DNA of 64,000 bases from Lampris incognitus (lineage: Eukaryota; Chordata; Actinopteri; Lampriformes; Lampridae): positions 50,357,008-50,421,007 of the forward strand of contig NC_079219.1 in assembly GCF_029633865.1 (NCBI RefSeq), given 5' to 3'. The position numbers and the translations under genes are program-made. The notes under the pieces were generated by a model. It saw only the letters and a program-made list of their open reading frames with translations. It was not told the DNA's origin and made no database searches. Below, in pieces: positions 29,254 to 34,932 of this stretch; the first letter of the stretch is position 1, and every line of letters begins with the position of its first letter.

Positions 29254-32200
29254 CCTTAGGTGTGTGTGTTGGCCCTGTGATGGCCTGGCGGCCTGTCCAG
29301 GCTGTGTACCCCCACCTGCTGCCCAATGACTGCTGGGATAGGCTCCAGCATCCCCACGACCCTGAAAGCAGGATAAGCGGTTTGGATAATGGATGGATGG
29401 ATGAAACAGCCTTAGAAGATTGTATAAAATGTGGTTTTAAATACTGCATGCATATACAGTTTATAAATATAGTTTTGGTTAAACAGCGATATACTTCCAA
29501 TACAGCCTGTCGTTACTTCATAAAGGAGAAGAAGTGGCAGTGTCAATGGCATGATACTGCTAGTGGTAGCATTTGGAATTTAATGTATATGTGCTGTTCC
29601 AGAATATCTGTGTAGCAGTTCAACTGTTATAGGGGCTATCACTGACGCGTTTACCTGGTGGTTTTTGATGGTCTGGCATCGCTTCCAGGAAGGAATAAAA
29701 ATTAAACTATGTGGTGGTCAGCGTAAGAGGAGCTAGCCATCATCTAAAACCGTCTCTTGGAACTGTAGTCATAATGGGCTCACGGTGGACATCTTTTAAC
29801 TGATGGTCGCATGTCGAGCAGCAGCATCGGGAAGCCAGCTGCTTTACTTTCCATCTGTATGCTGACTCACCATCATCTTGTAGCTCCTTGTCGTGTTATC
29901 AAAACAAATTTGTTCAGTTCAGCTCAGTCACTTTATTGTCCCATATGGAAAACTTGACTTGCTGCCAGGGGCACAAGATAAAGCAACACAAGTAAAAGCC
30001 AATTAATACATCCTGCATCATATGCTACATATCGTAGTGGAACTCAACATGTGATGCTTGTTCACATAAAACTAAGCAAGGCGAAGTCTCTGTAGAGGGA
30101 ACTCCCTTTGCAGTGGTACTGCATGAAAACCACCTGCTCTGTGTGGTGCCAAAGTAACCGTGAGACCTAATTATCTCAGAAAACATCAAGTTTCGAATGC
30201 CAATAAACAGGATGCTATGAGCTTCAATTGACATCAGCAGCTCCCACAGCTTCAGCATAAAGGTGAAAGGACCAAGCACGGTAGTTAGCATACTAGTCAC
30301 CCAGCAGCTGACCTGCTGTAGAGGCAGTTGGAACTGATACACTCGATGCTGCAGATAGTAAAGGTTTGCAGTATCAACCCGGTACATCTGTCCTGATCAA
30401 GCCTCAACAAAAAACAATGCACAAGTATGCAGACATACTCTAGGAAAGTGCCTAACAACATATTCCTCGAGTCAGCATCATGCTGACTGACCCTGGAGTT
30501 GGTGTCACATCTTTCATTGCTGAATTGCAGCCACCCACACATCGCACTGTCGGGATGACCACTGCTGTGTTTACTGGGCAAATAAATTGTTCAGCATTTC
30601 TCAACTGAGAAAACAGATGATTGTAGAATAATGAACTTTGGCCAGAGTCTTATAGTGCTGTCACAGTCATCAAACTCTCAATTGCCCCTCACGGGCAATT
30701 TCCATCACGATGTAGATGGTTATCATCTGTATGTATAATACAAAAGCGGATCCATTTAGATTCCTTAGAAGCATACAGTTAGCCAGTTTCTGCCCCAGCA
30801 GTATTTCTCTCTAATAGTAGGCCAGCAGCAAGGCATATGACAGTGTATTAAATTCCAACATGACTTTTGTTTCATGTTGATAAAACAGCTTAGTATGCTT
30901 TTCTTCTACACACCTACCCACTCTGAAAATTCACCTTAGAAATAGAACAAAATTAAATCATGTTGTCACATCACAGGACCCGTCCTCTCCATTAAATCTA
31001 TCTAAGGGGCAGTTAAAAGATTTAACATGAAAATAGAAAACAATAAACAGGGGACGGACTTGAATTTTAAGATCTTGTGATCTAACACCAGGTAACATTA
31101 GTCTTTTTAGTTTCATTTTAAATACCAGTTCTGGTTTATTCGTCCTGTATTTTGAGTTATTTCTTTTTGATGAGCATGACCCAAACATTCAGCACAACCT
31201 AAATACAGGTAGTCCCCAGGTTACAAACGCCCGACTTACCAGTGCCCGTACTTACGAACCACCTCCGTAAAGCCTGTTATTTTAAAAGAAATCCAGTTAC
31301 ACACAATGGTTCGTACTAACGAATGGACAGACTACTTTGTGCGACGCTCAAAACACTGCGTGTTTCAGGTGGTCCGTCGGAGAGAGAACAACGCCATGCC
31401 GTCGTCGCCATTTTAAGTCAGATCACGTATACGCTGTTGTGTGCGTTGTGTTTTCACTTAAATTTTTCATGTGTTTACCCTCGTAATGATGGCTTCAACG
31501 TGTAAATCTGATGCGAGTGATGGGGATGCGTCAGAGAAAAGGAAAACGATCACGACTGAAACGAAAGTGGAAATAATGAGGCATCCAGAGAGGTGAAACA
31601 CTCTTATCATTTTTTTTTTTTTTTTACTTACCTGGTGAGGCTGGAGCCCCGAGCGGGCTCTCGTTTCTGGCGTCAAACGCCGGTCACAACCCGCTCCGGG
31701 GGCAGTGGCAGGTGGGGAATTTGAAATGTAAGAAATGTTTCCTTAATGTTTTTTTTATACATATACACACATTCTCTCTCTCCATTATAAATACCGTACT
31801 GTATGTAGTTACATTTATTATTATTACTGCATTATTACATTTATGATGTTTTAGGTAAATATATATATATATTATATGATAAAATATCGATACACTCAAG
31901 TATCGCGATATTATCTTTTGTGATACTGAATCGATTCTCAAAACCACTATATCGATTTTTAATTGTTTACATGTAAAGGTTCGTGACAAACATGTTGTGT
32001 TGTGTGTAAGCCCACGACCGCTAGATGGCAGTGTTGTAATCGATCTTCAGCCATTTGACTCGTCCACTGAATCGTAACCCCTGTATCATGATATGTATCG
32101 TATCGCCAGATTCTCGACAATACACAGCCCTATAAGACAAAACAGTTGACTAATTGACGCTAGATGTGAACTGTACATAACTGTTCCGACTTGCATACAA

Positions 32201-34932
32201 ATTCAACTTACGAACAGAATCAAAACGGAACTCTTTGGCAATCCGGGGACTTCCTGTCCTCTCAGACAAACACATTGCTGACGGACAGCCCACTGCTAAA
32301 AGGGGACCTCACAGCAGAATCAGCTACTGGCTGCAGCACACAGGGGCCATAATGCACTACTGTTTATAAGGGTGGATGGGTGATAAGAACATAATAACCA
32401 TATTATAATGTTGCGACATTTCCTAATTCACTAGTGTCGTCATCATAACATCCGGTTCTTTTCACATGGGCTGTTTTTTTTCTTTTTTAATAGGTCTTTG
32501 CTAGAAATATGAGCAAGGTTAATTAGGTGTGTTAAAATTTTTATATGTTCAGAGGCTGAGACAAAAAATCTTTAAATTCTCAATGCGTTAACATGGGCAC
32601 TGCCACTAGAGATTACAAAAAAACAAGATTGCTGGAATACCTCCTGTTGCACTGGTCTAAGTCAGTTTTAGTTAGGAGTTTCATCTCAACCTATTCTAGA
32701 TAAATAAGCTTGTATCTTTTTGTATAACACATCTTCAATTGTCGCATCACCCACAGCCCGGTCAGCTCTGTCTTTATAGAGGTGGCATGCTAAACAAATC
32801 TCACTCCCCTTCTGGTAGAAATGTGATGTTTCCAAATGTGAGAACAGGGGAAATTAATCAATAAAAACAGGAAGAAAAAAAATCGGATGTTTTCAACAAC
32901 TAGACTACCACAAATAATTACACTGGATAAAAGTATTAATCATGGATGGGCCATTGGAAATATACGGGTGAGTTTTGTGAAAGTAATAAATGCAAATACA
33001 AATGTAAATGGCTCTAGAGGAAACTATGAAACACAGTTTTGCATTCAATGTAAGCTATACTATAATATACTGTGGTATCCACAATCTACCTATGCAAGCA
33101 AATCATTACAAAATTTTAACCATTATTGGATCACCACTCCTGGACAACTGATCTATATTGAGGTTAGTAGTATTTCAATTAGATATATTGTGGAACATGA
33201 AATCTCATATGTGGAGTGACTCAATAATAAATTGGCCCAATTTCTTTAAAAGCCCAAGTTCTCATTATCGCCTCTCAAACCATGAAAAATATCCTGCTTC
33301 ACGGTTTAAAAGTAAAGTGTCGAACTAACATCATACGAGGGGCAGCGAAATCCTAACCAAGGTCAAGACAACCAAAACAATATAACTGGGTCAATAAACC
33401 GGTGGTTAAATGAAGAGGACAAGGCCACAGCTGTTCATGTGGAGCAAGGAGTGAACCACCCTCTACTTGCCCTCTTAGCCCTTTGATGGGTCCATAACAC
33501 ACATTGCAGCACCACCAGGGCCATCCTCTTATTGGACCGGTATGACATAATCAGACAGAGAACCCACTCCCATTGGCCAAAAGTGATGTCATGCTCCACA
33601 GGCAGGATGAGTGGTGCATAAACCCCGCCTCTAGCTCACTGTGACTGGCCCAGCGCCGTTTGTCTCCATGCTGTATCAGCACTGTGTTTATTCGATAACT
33701 GATGTTTACATTTTATTGTCCTGCTGATAGAAATGTGCTATTTAGTATAACAATTTTTTCTTTTAATTTTTATTAAATATTCCTTTGTAGTTAAGTAGTT
33801 AGCATGTTGACATGTAAACAACAACATGAAACATGCTTACGCTGATATTATATTATCTGAACATCAGCCAGTATGTCGTCTGATGTCACACTTTGGCACA
33901 AATCAACTAGGGTTAATCAGGATTTCAACAGCATAATCTGTCCTCTATGGTGTTAGCCATTAGCTAATTAACTCCACCATGCTCCAAAATAGCCGGCCTA
34001 GAGAGGCATTTAAACAAAAATTGAACAAGTATAAATACATTTCTGCCAAACGTTGCTTTTTCCACCCACACTCACATAATGACGGGCCATTTAATTCATT
34101 CTCTCTCAAAAATCTAATCTGTTCTCAGGAGGTATGCAAATTAGCTGAGGTTTTGTAGAGTCATAAACCAGCATACTGCCTAAGAGAGTAGAAAATGTGC
34201 CACTGATGTTGTGAACACCCTGTTCTGAGACACTCAGCCCTCAGAAGTGCTGTGGCTGTAAGATAAGGTGGCACATCCCTGACGGGAGGACCTTCAACAG
34301 CAACAGCATGACTGAGTCTGAGGTGCTTGATGACAAGTAAAACTATTGTTAATCTAGCCCTCAATTTTTCTACTCACAGTGCCATGGTGTTGGGATGAAA
34401 TGTGGTTGGCTATATTCCTATATTAATATGTTACTAAGGGCCAACATCAGAGCACTAACCTGCAAGCATCCCAGTCAGAGTCTCTGCTGAGCAGGCTCCT
34501 GAGGGACCAGCGGGATCGCCGGACAGGAGACGAGCTACGTGACCAGGATCGAGATGGAGGCAGGAGGAGGTCTTGGGAGGGGCTTTCCTGAACAGGCTCT
34601 TCTCCCTCCGTATGAATGGCCAGGGAGGGGGAAGGCAAGGGGCTCTTCTGTCGAGCGGTCTTTTTCACTCCAGCCTCCTCCACTACAATCTGTGGCATTT
34701 CTTCCCATTGGCATTTAGGAGAGCTGCCTCGCTCTTCTTCACTCTTCTTTTTGGCTCGGCTCCTGCTGCGGTGGGGTCGATGGTGGCGGTGGGACCGGGT
34801 GGGTCTGGGGCTAGGGGAGCAGGACCAGGACTCAGTGTCTGAGGACGGTGGTAGGATAGTCAACGTTGGGATGGGAATAGGCTGAGCCAGGGTGCTACCC
34901 TCCGGACCCGCTGACGAGGACATGCTCATCAT
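282..34932 (-). CDS. gramd1a: gramd1a (GRAM domain-containing 1A, Aster-A), 5' two-thirds of the coding sequence, 12 exons
   Basis: Exons in transcript order: 34932-34460, 19296-19056, 11831-11811, 11437-11353, 10587-10484, 10274-10179, 9762-9682, 9424-9306, 5360-5057, 4078-3925, 2162-2016, 403-282. All have AG/GT borders and compatible phases, giving 649 codons. About residues 254-370 are the GRAM domain (RNEDFRKLF, DYSCALQKDILLQGRLYLSE, FFTSFGARDRSYMM). From about residue 562 the VASt/ASTER domain begins (DLSGRLHINKALRMSVDKLY). Known role of the family: ER membrane proteins at ER-plasma membrane contacts, where GRAM senses plasma-membrane cholesterol and phosphatidylserine and ASTER carries sterol to the ER. 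The 1A paralogue is favoured over 1B by KMQSWYS, WETT, EKTAKLIPNAIQI, LSPRELW, NPLGPK and VVETQ, and by the neighbouring scn1b. The rest of ASTER and the C-terminal membrane anchor lie beyond the left edge. An exon between 4079 and 5056 could be missing from this model. Confidence 0.9.
411..494. repeat. (GA)n microsatellite
   Basis: About 80 bases of nearly pure GA in a gramd1a intron, directly upstream of the exon 12 acceptor. The purine-rich tract continues in imperfect form to about 690. Confidence 0.95.
879..1439. mobile_element. hAT-type MITE with perfect 8-bp target duplication
   Basis: Ends are CAGTGTTTCTCAACC and its imperfect inverse GGTTGAGAACCACTG. The flanks are CTTTAGGA at 871-878 and again at 1440-1447. 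The 561-bp interior has no transposase. CAGTG-type termini plus an 8-bp duplication are typical of hAT (Charlie-like) non-autonomous elements. Confidence 0.9.
2016..2162 (-). CDS. gramd1a: gramd1a coding exon 11: start of the VASt/ASTER domain
   Basis: 147 nt, acceptor GTTAG, donor CTG|GTACTT, phase 1 in and out. Encodes EVESFCADLSGRLHINKALR, then MSVDKLYDLLFSADTQF, the first strands and helix of the sterol-binding ASTER domain. Confidence 0.93.
2816..3325 (-). mobile_element. Rex3-like (RTE clade) LINE, 3'-terminal fragment
   Basis: Minus-strand reading gives the end of the LINE ORF (HELWVVTESVRSRIQAAEMS, LRWFGHLIRMPPGRLPLEV, GRPRTHWRDYMSNL) followed by a short 3' UTR and a (GAGAT)n tail at 2816-2840. 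It is a 5'-truncated copy, starting abruptly near 3325. A second, longer copy lies at 14449-15275. Confidence 0.85.
3925..4078 (-). CDS. gramd1a: gramd1a coding exon 10: linker with DELPTDPSNSSDT motif
   Basis: 154 nt, acceptor TGTTTAAG, donor A|GTGAGT, leaves phase 1. The end (NDDELPTDPSNSSDTQEE) matches the acidic segment just before the VASt domain of GRAMD1 proteins. Confidence 0.88.
5057..5360 (-). CDS. gramd1a: gramd1a coding exon 9: Ser/Pro-rich inter-domain linker
   Basis: 304 nt between CTCTCAG and TTT|GTGAGT, phase 2 in and phase 0 out. Encodes a low-complexity Ser/Pro linker of about 100 residues between GRAM and VASt (including SPASHPSATSLGGSSPLSS). It is poorly conserved in sequence; the call rests on phase continuity, splice sites and position. 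Confidence 0.8.
5862..5922. repeat. (CA)n microsatellite
   Basis: About 60 bases of pure CA in a gramd1a intron, 48 bases left of the hAT element. Confidence 0.95.
5970..9211 (-). mobile_element. 3.2-kb hAT transposon carrying a decayed BED-finger transposase
   Basis: The ends TACACTTGGGCGGTAT (5970) and ATACCGCCCAAGCCTA (ending 9211) are imperfect inverted repeats. Flanks are ACAACTAT (5962-5969) and ACAAATAT (9212-9219), an 8-bp duplication with one change. The transposase relic lies on the minus strand inside. GGTATACC-type short palindromes recur near both ends. The element sits in the gramd1a intron between coding exons 8 and 9. Confidence 0.9.
6522..8640 (-). pseudogene. hAT transposase pseudogene (ZBED-like)
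   Basis: The longest open piece (7148-6522, 208 residues) ends in the hAT dimerisation region: WWRANTSSYPLMARVALNYL, then TPSEHVFSTAGSVVTPRRS and DMLDILAKSS. Further upstream, fragments continue in shifted frames: QDCATHWGSKQKMIGHILEQ at 7400-7300, NIAVSNSLRDERQRTDRALG at about 7920-7860, and a BED-finger-like HLRNHHPAKSAE near 8560. Several frameshifts and stops interrupt it, so it is not expected to be functional. Confidence 0.85.
9306..9424 (-). CDS. gramd1a: gramd1a coding exon 8: post-GRAM helix and acidic segment
   Basis: 119 nt, acceptor CCGGAG, donor ACT|GTAAGT, leaves phase 2. Encodes PLSPRELWNIVHQCYGTELG, then LTSEDDDYVSP. The acceptor lacks a strong pyrimidine tract, but its position matches the K|PL junction known in the family. 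Confidence 0.92.
9682..9762 (-). CDS. gramd1a: gramd1a coding exon 7: GRAM domain end
   Basis: 81 nt between TCTCAG and AAG|GTACCA, phase 0 to 0. Encodes HFFTSFGARDRSYMMIFRLW, then QNALMDK. Confidence 0.96.
10179..10274 (-). CDS. gramd1a: gramd1a coding exon 6: GRAM domain
   Basis: 96 nt between TTCCAG and AAG|GTCAGT, phase 0 to 0. Encodes ITILLKDVTSLTKEKTAKLI, then PNAIQISTDHDK. Confidence 0.96.
10484..10587 (-). CDS. gramd1a: gramd1a coding exon 5: GRAM domain core
   Basis: 104 nt between CCCCCAG and ACT|GTGAGT; leaves phase 0. Encodes DYSCALQKDILLQGRLYLSE, then NWLCFYSNIFRWETT. Near-invariant in the family. Confidence 0.97.
11353..11437 (-). CDS. gramd1a: gramd1a coding exon 4: start of the GRAM domain
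   Basis: 85 nt between CCTTTCAG and G|GTGGGT; leaves phase 1. Encodes VLSPTYKQRNEDFRKLFKKL followed by PDTERLIV, the strongly conserved entry to the GRAM domain. Confidence 0.95.
11811..11831 (-). CDS. gramd1a: gramd1a 21-nt microexon (KMQSWYS)
   Basis: Acceptor TGCAG, then AAA ATG CAG AGC TGG TAC AGT, then donor GTAAGT. The exon is 21 nt and symmetric in phase 0, so skipping it would remove exactly seven residues. The peptide matches the KMQSWYS that precedes LSPTYKQRNEDF in GRAMD1A. Confidence 0.9.
11965..12110. repeat. teleost interspersed repeat fragment (TATAGCGCCTTTCAAG type)
   Basis: The text TTTTGTATAGCGCCTTTCAA with downstream GGATGCTTTACA is a familiar fish interspersed repeat; related text occurs at 45735-45790 and 47650-47830. 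Family not resolved. Confidence 0.4.
12430..12500. repeat. LINE 3'-end-like fragment with (AGAC)n
   Basis: An (AGAC)n run is followed by TATTTTATTGATCCCGAGGG and AAATTAAAG, a motif common at the ends of fish retroelements. Too short to classify. Confidence 0.4.
13080..13870. repeat. AT-rich long tandem repeat, 260-bp period
   Basis: CTCAGAATCATCTGAAATGC occurs at 13082 and 13342, and ACCTACCACCTCCAAAA at about 13214 and 13474, both with 260-base spacing. A more diverged third unit carries CCTCCAAAAAGAATCA near 13801. Each unit holds ATTTTGCATAATTATGCATA-like palindromic AT text. No coding frame. Confidence 0.8.
14449..15275 (-). mobile_element. Rex3-like (RTE clade) LINE, longer 3' fragment
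   Basis: The 92-residue open piece (14726-14448) reads VRSKIQVAEMSFLRRVSGLS, then GVEPLLLHIERSQSRWFGHL and RGRPKTHWRDYM. Upstream text up to about 15275 continues the reverse transcriptase C-terminus in broken frames (FKYLGVLF region near 14910; VGLRQGCPLS-like region near 15220). It has stop codons and frameshifts and is dead. Confidence 0.85.
15900..17350 (-). mobile_element. LINE 3' region (clade unresolved), split by a MITE
   Basis: Two minus-strand pieces of one retrotransposon ORF flank the MITE at 16381-17061. The upstream piece ends NKRVQAGWSGWR (17254-17070); the downstream piece begins SGVICDRRVPARVKGKVYKM and continues RPAMLYGLETV and LKMLRFSLGV (16370-16104). The 3' UTR and a short (TAG)n tail run to about 15895. 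The pieces are collinear with each other once the MITE is ignored. Confidence 0.8.
16381..17061. mobile_element. 681-bp hAT-type MITE with perfect 8-bp target duplication
   Basis: Ends TAGGGCTGCACAATAT and ATATCGTGCAGCCCTA are inverted repeats. TTCTCCAC occurs at 16373-16380 and 17062-17069. The interior holds GATAT/ATATC-rich text and no transposase. It interrupts the LINE at 15900-17350. Confidence 0.92.
17706..18140 (-). mobile_element. composite tRNA-derived SINE-like repeat with internal (CA)n
   Basis: Read on the minus strand, it begins with a tRNA-like head (A box TGGCGCAGTGG, B box GGTTCGAGCCC), continues through ACATGTAGGTCAGGTGAATC, then a (TG)n tract (17829-17918), then GGCCTGTCCAGGGTGTCTCC, and ends TTTGGATAATGGATGGATGG. 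Partial relatives lie at 26108-26218, 28979-29213, 29262-29405 and 58645-58775. Confidence 0.8.
17829..17918. repeat. (CA)n microsatellite inside the SINE-like repeat
   Basis: Ninety bases of pure CA located inside the composite repeat, at the position where another copy (29217-29249) has (AT)n. Confidence 0.95.
19056..19296 (-). CDS. gramd1a: gramd1a coding exon 2: Ser/Gly-rich linker
   Basis: Acceptor TCTTCAG, donor AAG|GTACCAG, 241 nt, enters with one base and leaves in phase 0. It encodes STASNSPRSTPGSSPSLRRR, then a glycine run, then LATRHFSRNAK. The RSTP.SSPSLR motif resembles the N-terminal segment of mammalian GRAMD1 proteins, which supports the assignment. The Gly-rich run comes from a GGA/GGT-rich stretch and is likely length-variable. 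Confidence 0.85.
20876..21300. mobile_element. MITE with about 90-bp inverted ends, hosting a SINE
   Basis: CCACTGGTTCTCAGGGACCA at 20876 and its imperfect inverse ending at 21300 (TGAGAACCACTGG) define the ends; the similarity runs about 90 bases inward (TGCAGGTTTTCTATTGTGCC against the inverse of GGCAGGTA.TTC text). The centre is occupied by the SINE at 20983-21191. Confidence 0.7.
20983..21191 (-). mobile_element. tRNA-derived SINE with target duplication TCAGGGAGG
   Basis: Minus-strand head GGTGGCTCACCTGGTAGCTC (with an internal small duplication), B box GGTTTGGATCC, a body with CTGCATGTCATCCCCTCTCT, and an A/T-rich end CAAATAAAGGTGGAAAATGC. TCAGGGAGG flanks both sides (about 20974-20982 and 21192-21200). 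Confidence 0.8.
21478..22107. mobile_element. DNA-transposon-derived repeat, copy 1 (GTTCAGACTGCAGGCAAA ends)
   Basis: Starts AAGGCCTTGTTCAGACTGCA and is rich in subterminal AATCCGATTT/AAATCAGATT motifs in both orientations. The right part carries GATTTGGGCTGGCACTCTGA. No coding frame. Similar ends begin again at 22108. Confidence 0.55.
22191..23379. mobile_element. hAT-like non-autonomous element nested in the above
   Basis: Ends TATGGCTGCACAATACTGG and (inverse) TAGGGCTGCATGATGTATTG. Flanks CAGAAGTC and CAGAGAGC are a weak 8-bp duplication (5 of 8). The interior has no transposase, but contains the small TGTCGCG...CGTTACG element at 23042-23175. Confidence 0.6.
23042..23175. mobile_element. 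short tRNA-like element, TGTAGCG...CGTTACA family, copy A
   Basis: TGTCGCGAATTCGGG at the left, CGTTACG at the right, and between them GGGGCGCGAACTC, CCCGCACCGCGGGCGACAAC and CGACCAGTCGACTAAAGGGT. Read on the minus strand the core gives an A-box-like TAGTCGACTGG and a B-box-like GAGTTCGCGCCCC. Related copies: 44640-44783 and 57192-57348. Confidence 0.6.
23580..23830 (+). pseudogene. Myb/SANT-like DNA-binding domain relic of a Harbinger-type element
   Basis: The frame gives QWRDSEVLDVRSIWGDTSVQ, then AKLEGSYCNRSVFESISKQM, then REKLRALKAK and a stop. The W...E...IWGD..VQ...L.G...N..VF..I...M pattern matches Myb/SANT-like domain 4 proteins found in teleost Harbinger transposons and host genes derived from them. 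No further conserved sequence follows, and no start in good context is seen. Read as a relic. Confidence 0.6.
24526..24965 (-). mobile_element. tRNA-derived SINE
   Basis: The minus-strand head is clear: TGGGTAGCGTAGTGGTC (A box) and GGTTCGAATCCC (B box) 45 bases on, then TTGGTTGGGTGTCCCTACAG and a body of about 350 bases, ending in a C/A-rich tail at 24526-24545. It is inserted in the left arm of the large inverted-repeat element. Confidence 0.8.
25183..25690. mobile_element. MITE with about 70-bp terminal inverted repeats
   Basis: AGTGAGTGGACCCAGTCACC at 25186 and the inverse of GGCGACTGGGTCCGCCCACT at 25670 start long arms; AAT.TAA.TGGTTACAGTCCTC and CTTATGATTG also pair. The interior (25255-25617) has no conserved frame. 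Confidence 0.8.
25693..26535. mobile_element. Harbinger-like MITE with MADF-like relic
   Basis: Ends AGGCCTTTACACACCAGGGG and CCCCGGTGTGTAAAGGCCT are near-perfect inverted repeats, flanked by TTA and TTG. At 25925-26045 the frame reads MADLLITLYDK, a stop, then ELKDNVWRSIAEQLDYQD, which resembles an MADF domain. A partial composite SINE (26108-26218) is nested inside. Confidence 0.65.
27575..27628. repeat. (GGGA)n microsatellite
   Basis: Pure GGGA/GGAG run of about 50 bases within a CpG-richer stretch of the long gramd1a intron. Confidence 0.95.
28979..29405. repeat. inverted pair of SINE-like fragments flanking (AT)n
   Basis: 28979-29213 is the composite SINE in one orientation, 29217-29249 is (AT)n, and 29262-29405 is part of the same repeat in the opposite orientation (GGCCTGGCGGCCTGTCCAGG ... 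GGATAATGGATGGATGGATG). The pair could fold into a hairpin of more than 100 bases per arm. Confidence 0.75.
31206..32256 (+). mobile_element. pogo/Tigger-like DNA transposon relic
   Basis: Ends CAGGTAGTCCCCAGGTTACA and (inverse) CAGGAAGTCCCCGGATTGCC. A TA precedes the left end. At 31484-31596 the frame reads ASEKRKTITTETKVEIMRHP, like the N-terminal HTH start of Tigger/CENP-B-type transposases, then breaks. The interior also holds a GC-rich insert (31610-31720) and a fragment of a hAT MITE ending CAGCCCTA at 32132. Confidence 0.7.
31610..31720 (-). other. GC-rich structured insert ending in a poly-A tract
   Basis: On the minus strand, about 90 GC-rich bases with hairpins (GGCGTTTGACGCC; GAGCCCGCTCGGGGCTC) run into CACCAGGTAAGTAAAAA with about 17 A. 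On the plus strand this reads ACTTACCTGGT after a T-run. It looks like a retroposed small RNA or SINE fragment; the source was not recognised. Confidence 0.4.
32257..34459. other. intronic DNA, no feature recognised
   Basis: Part of the 15-kb gramd1a intron 1. AT-rich in the first half. One open frame at 32887-33219 has no family resemblance and is read as chance. Confidence 0.5.
34460..34932 (-). CDS. gramd1a: gramd1a first coding exon: Arg/Ser/Pro-rich N-terminus
   Basis: ATG at 34932; donor CAG|GTTAGT leaves phase 2, which joins exon 2 in frame. A likely acceptor, CTTCAG, lies just upstream, so the exon may begin at 34963 with a short 5' UTR. The 157-codon segment is low in conserved structure, with RS/SP-rich stretches (RSHRHHRPHRSRSRAKKK, SRSWSRSSSPVRRSRWS), suggesting a disordered, phosphorylatable tail. 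Other in-frame ATGs follow at once (MMSM), so the exact start is uncertain. Confidence 0.65.

Noticed and set aside
31617-31710. U1 snRNA gene or pseudogene
   Set aside because: Only the first 10 bases match U1; the remaining text does not follow the U1 sequence.
32887-33219. 110-codon plus-strand frame in gramd1a intron 1
   Set aside because: AT-rich, no recognisable domain, no splice or codon evidence; most likely chance.
34573-34885. Plus-strand frames opposite gramd1a exon 1
   Set aside because: Antisense of the Ser/Arg-rich exon; composition explains the open frame.
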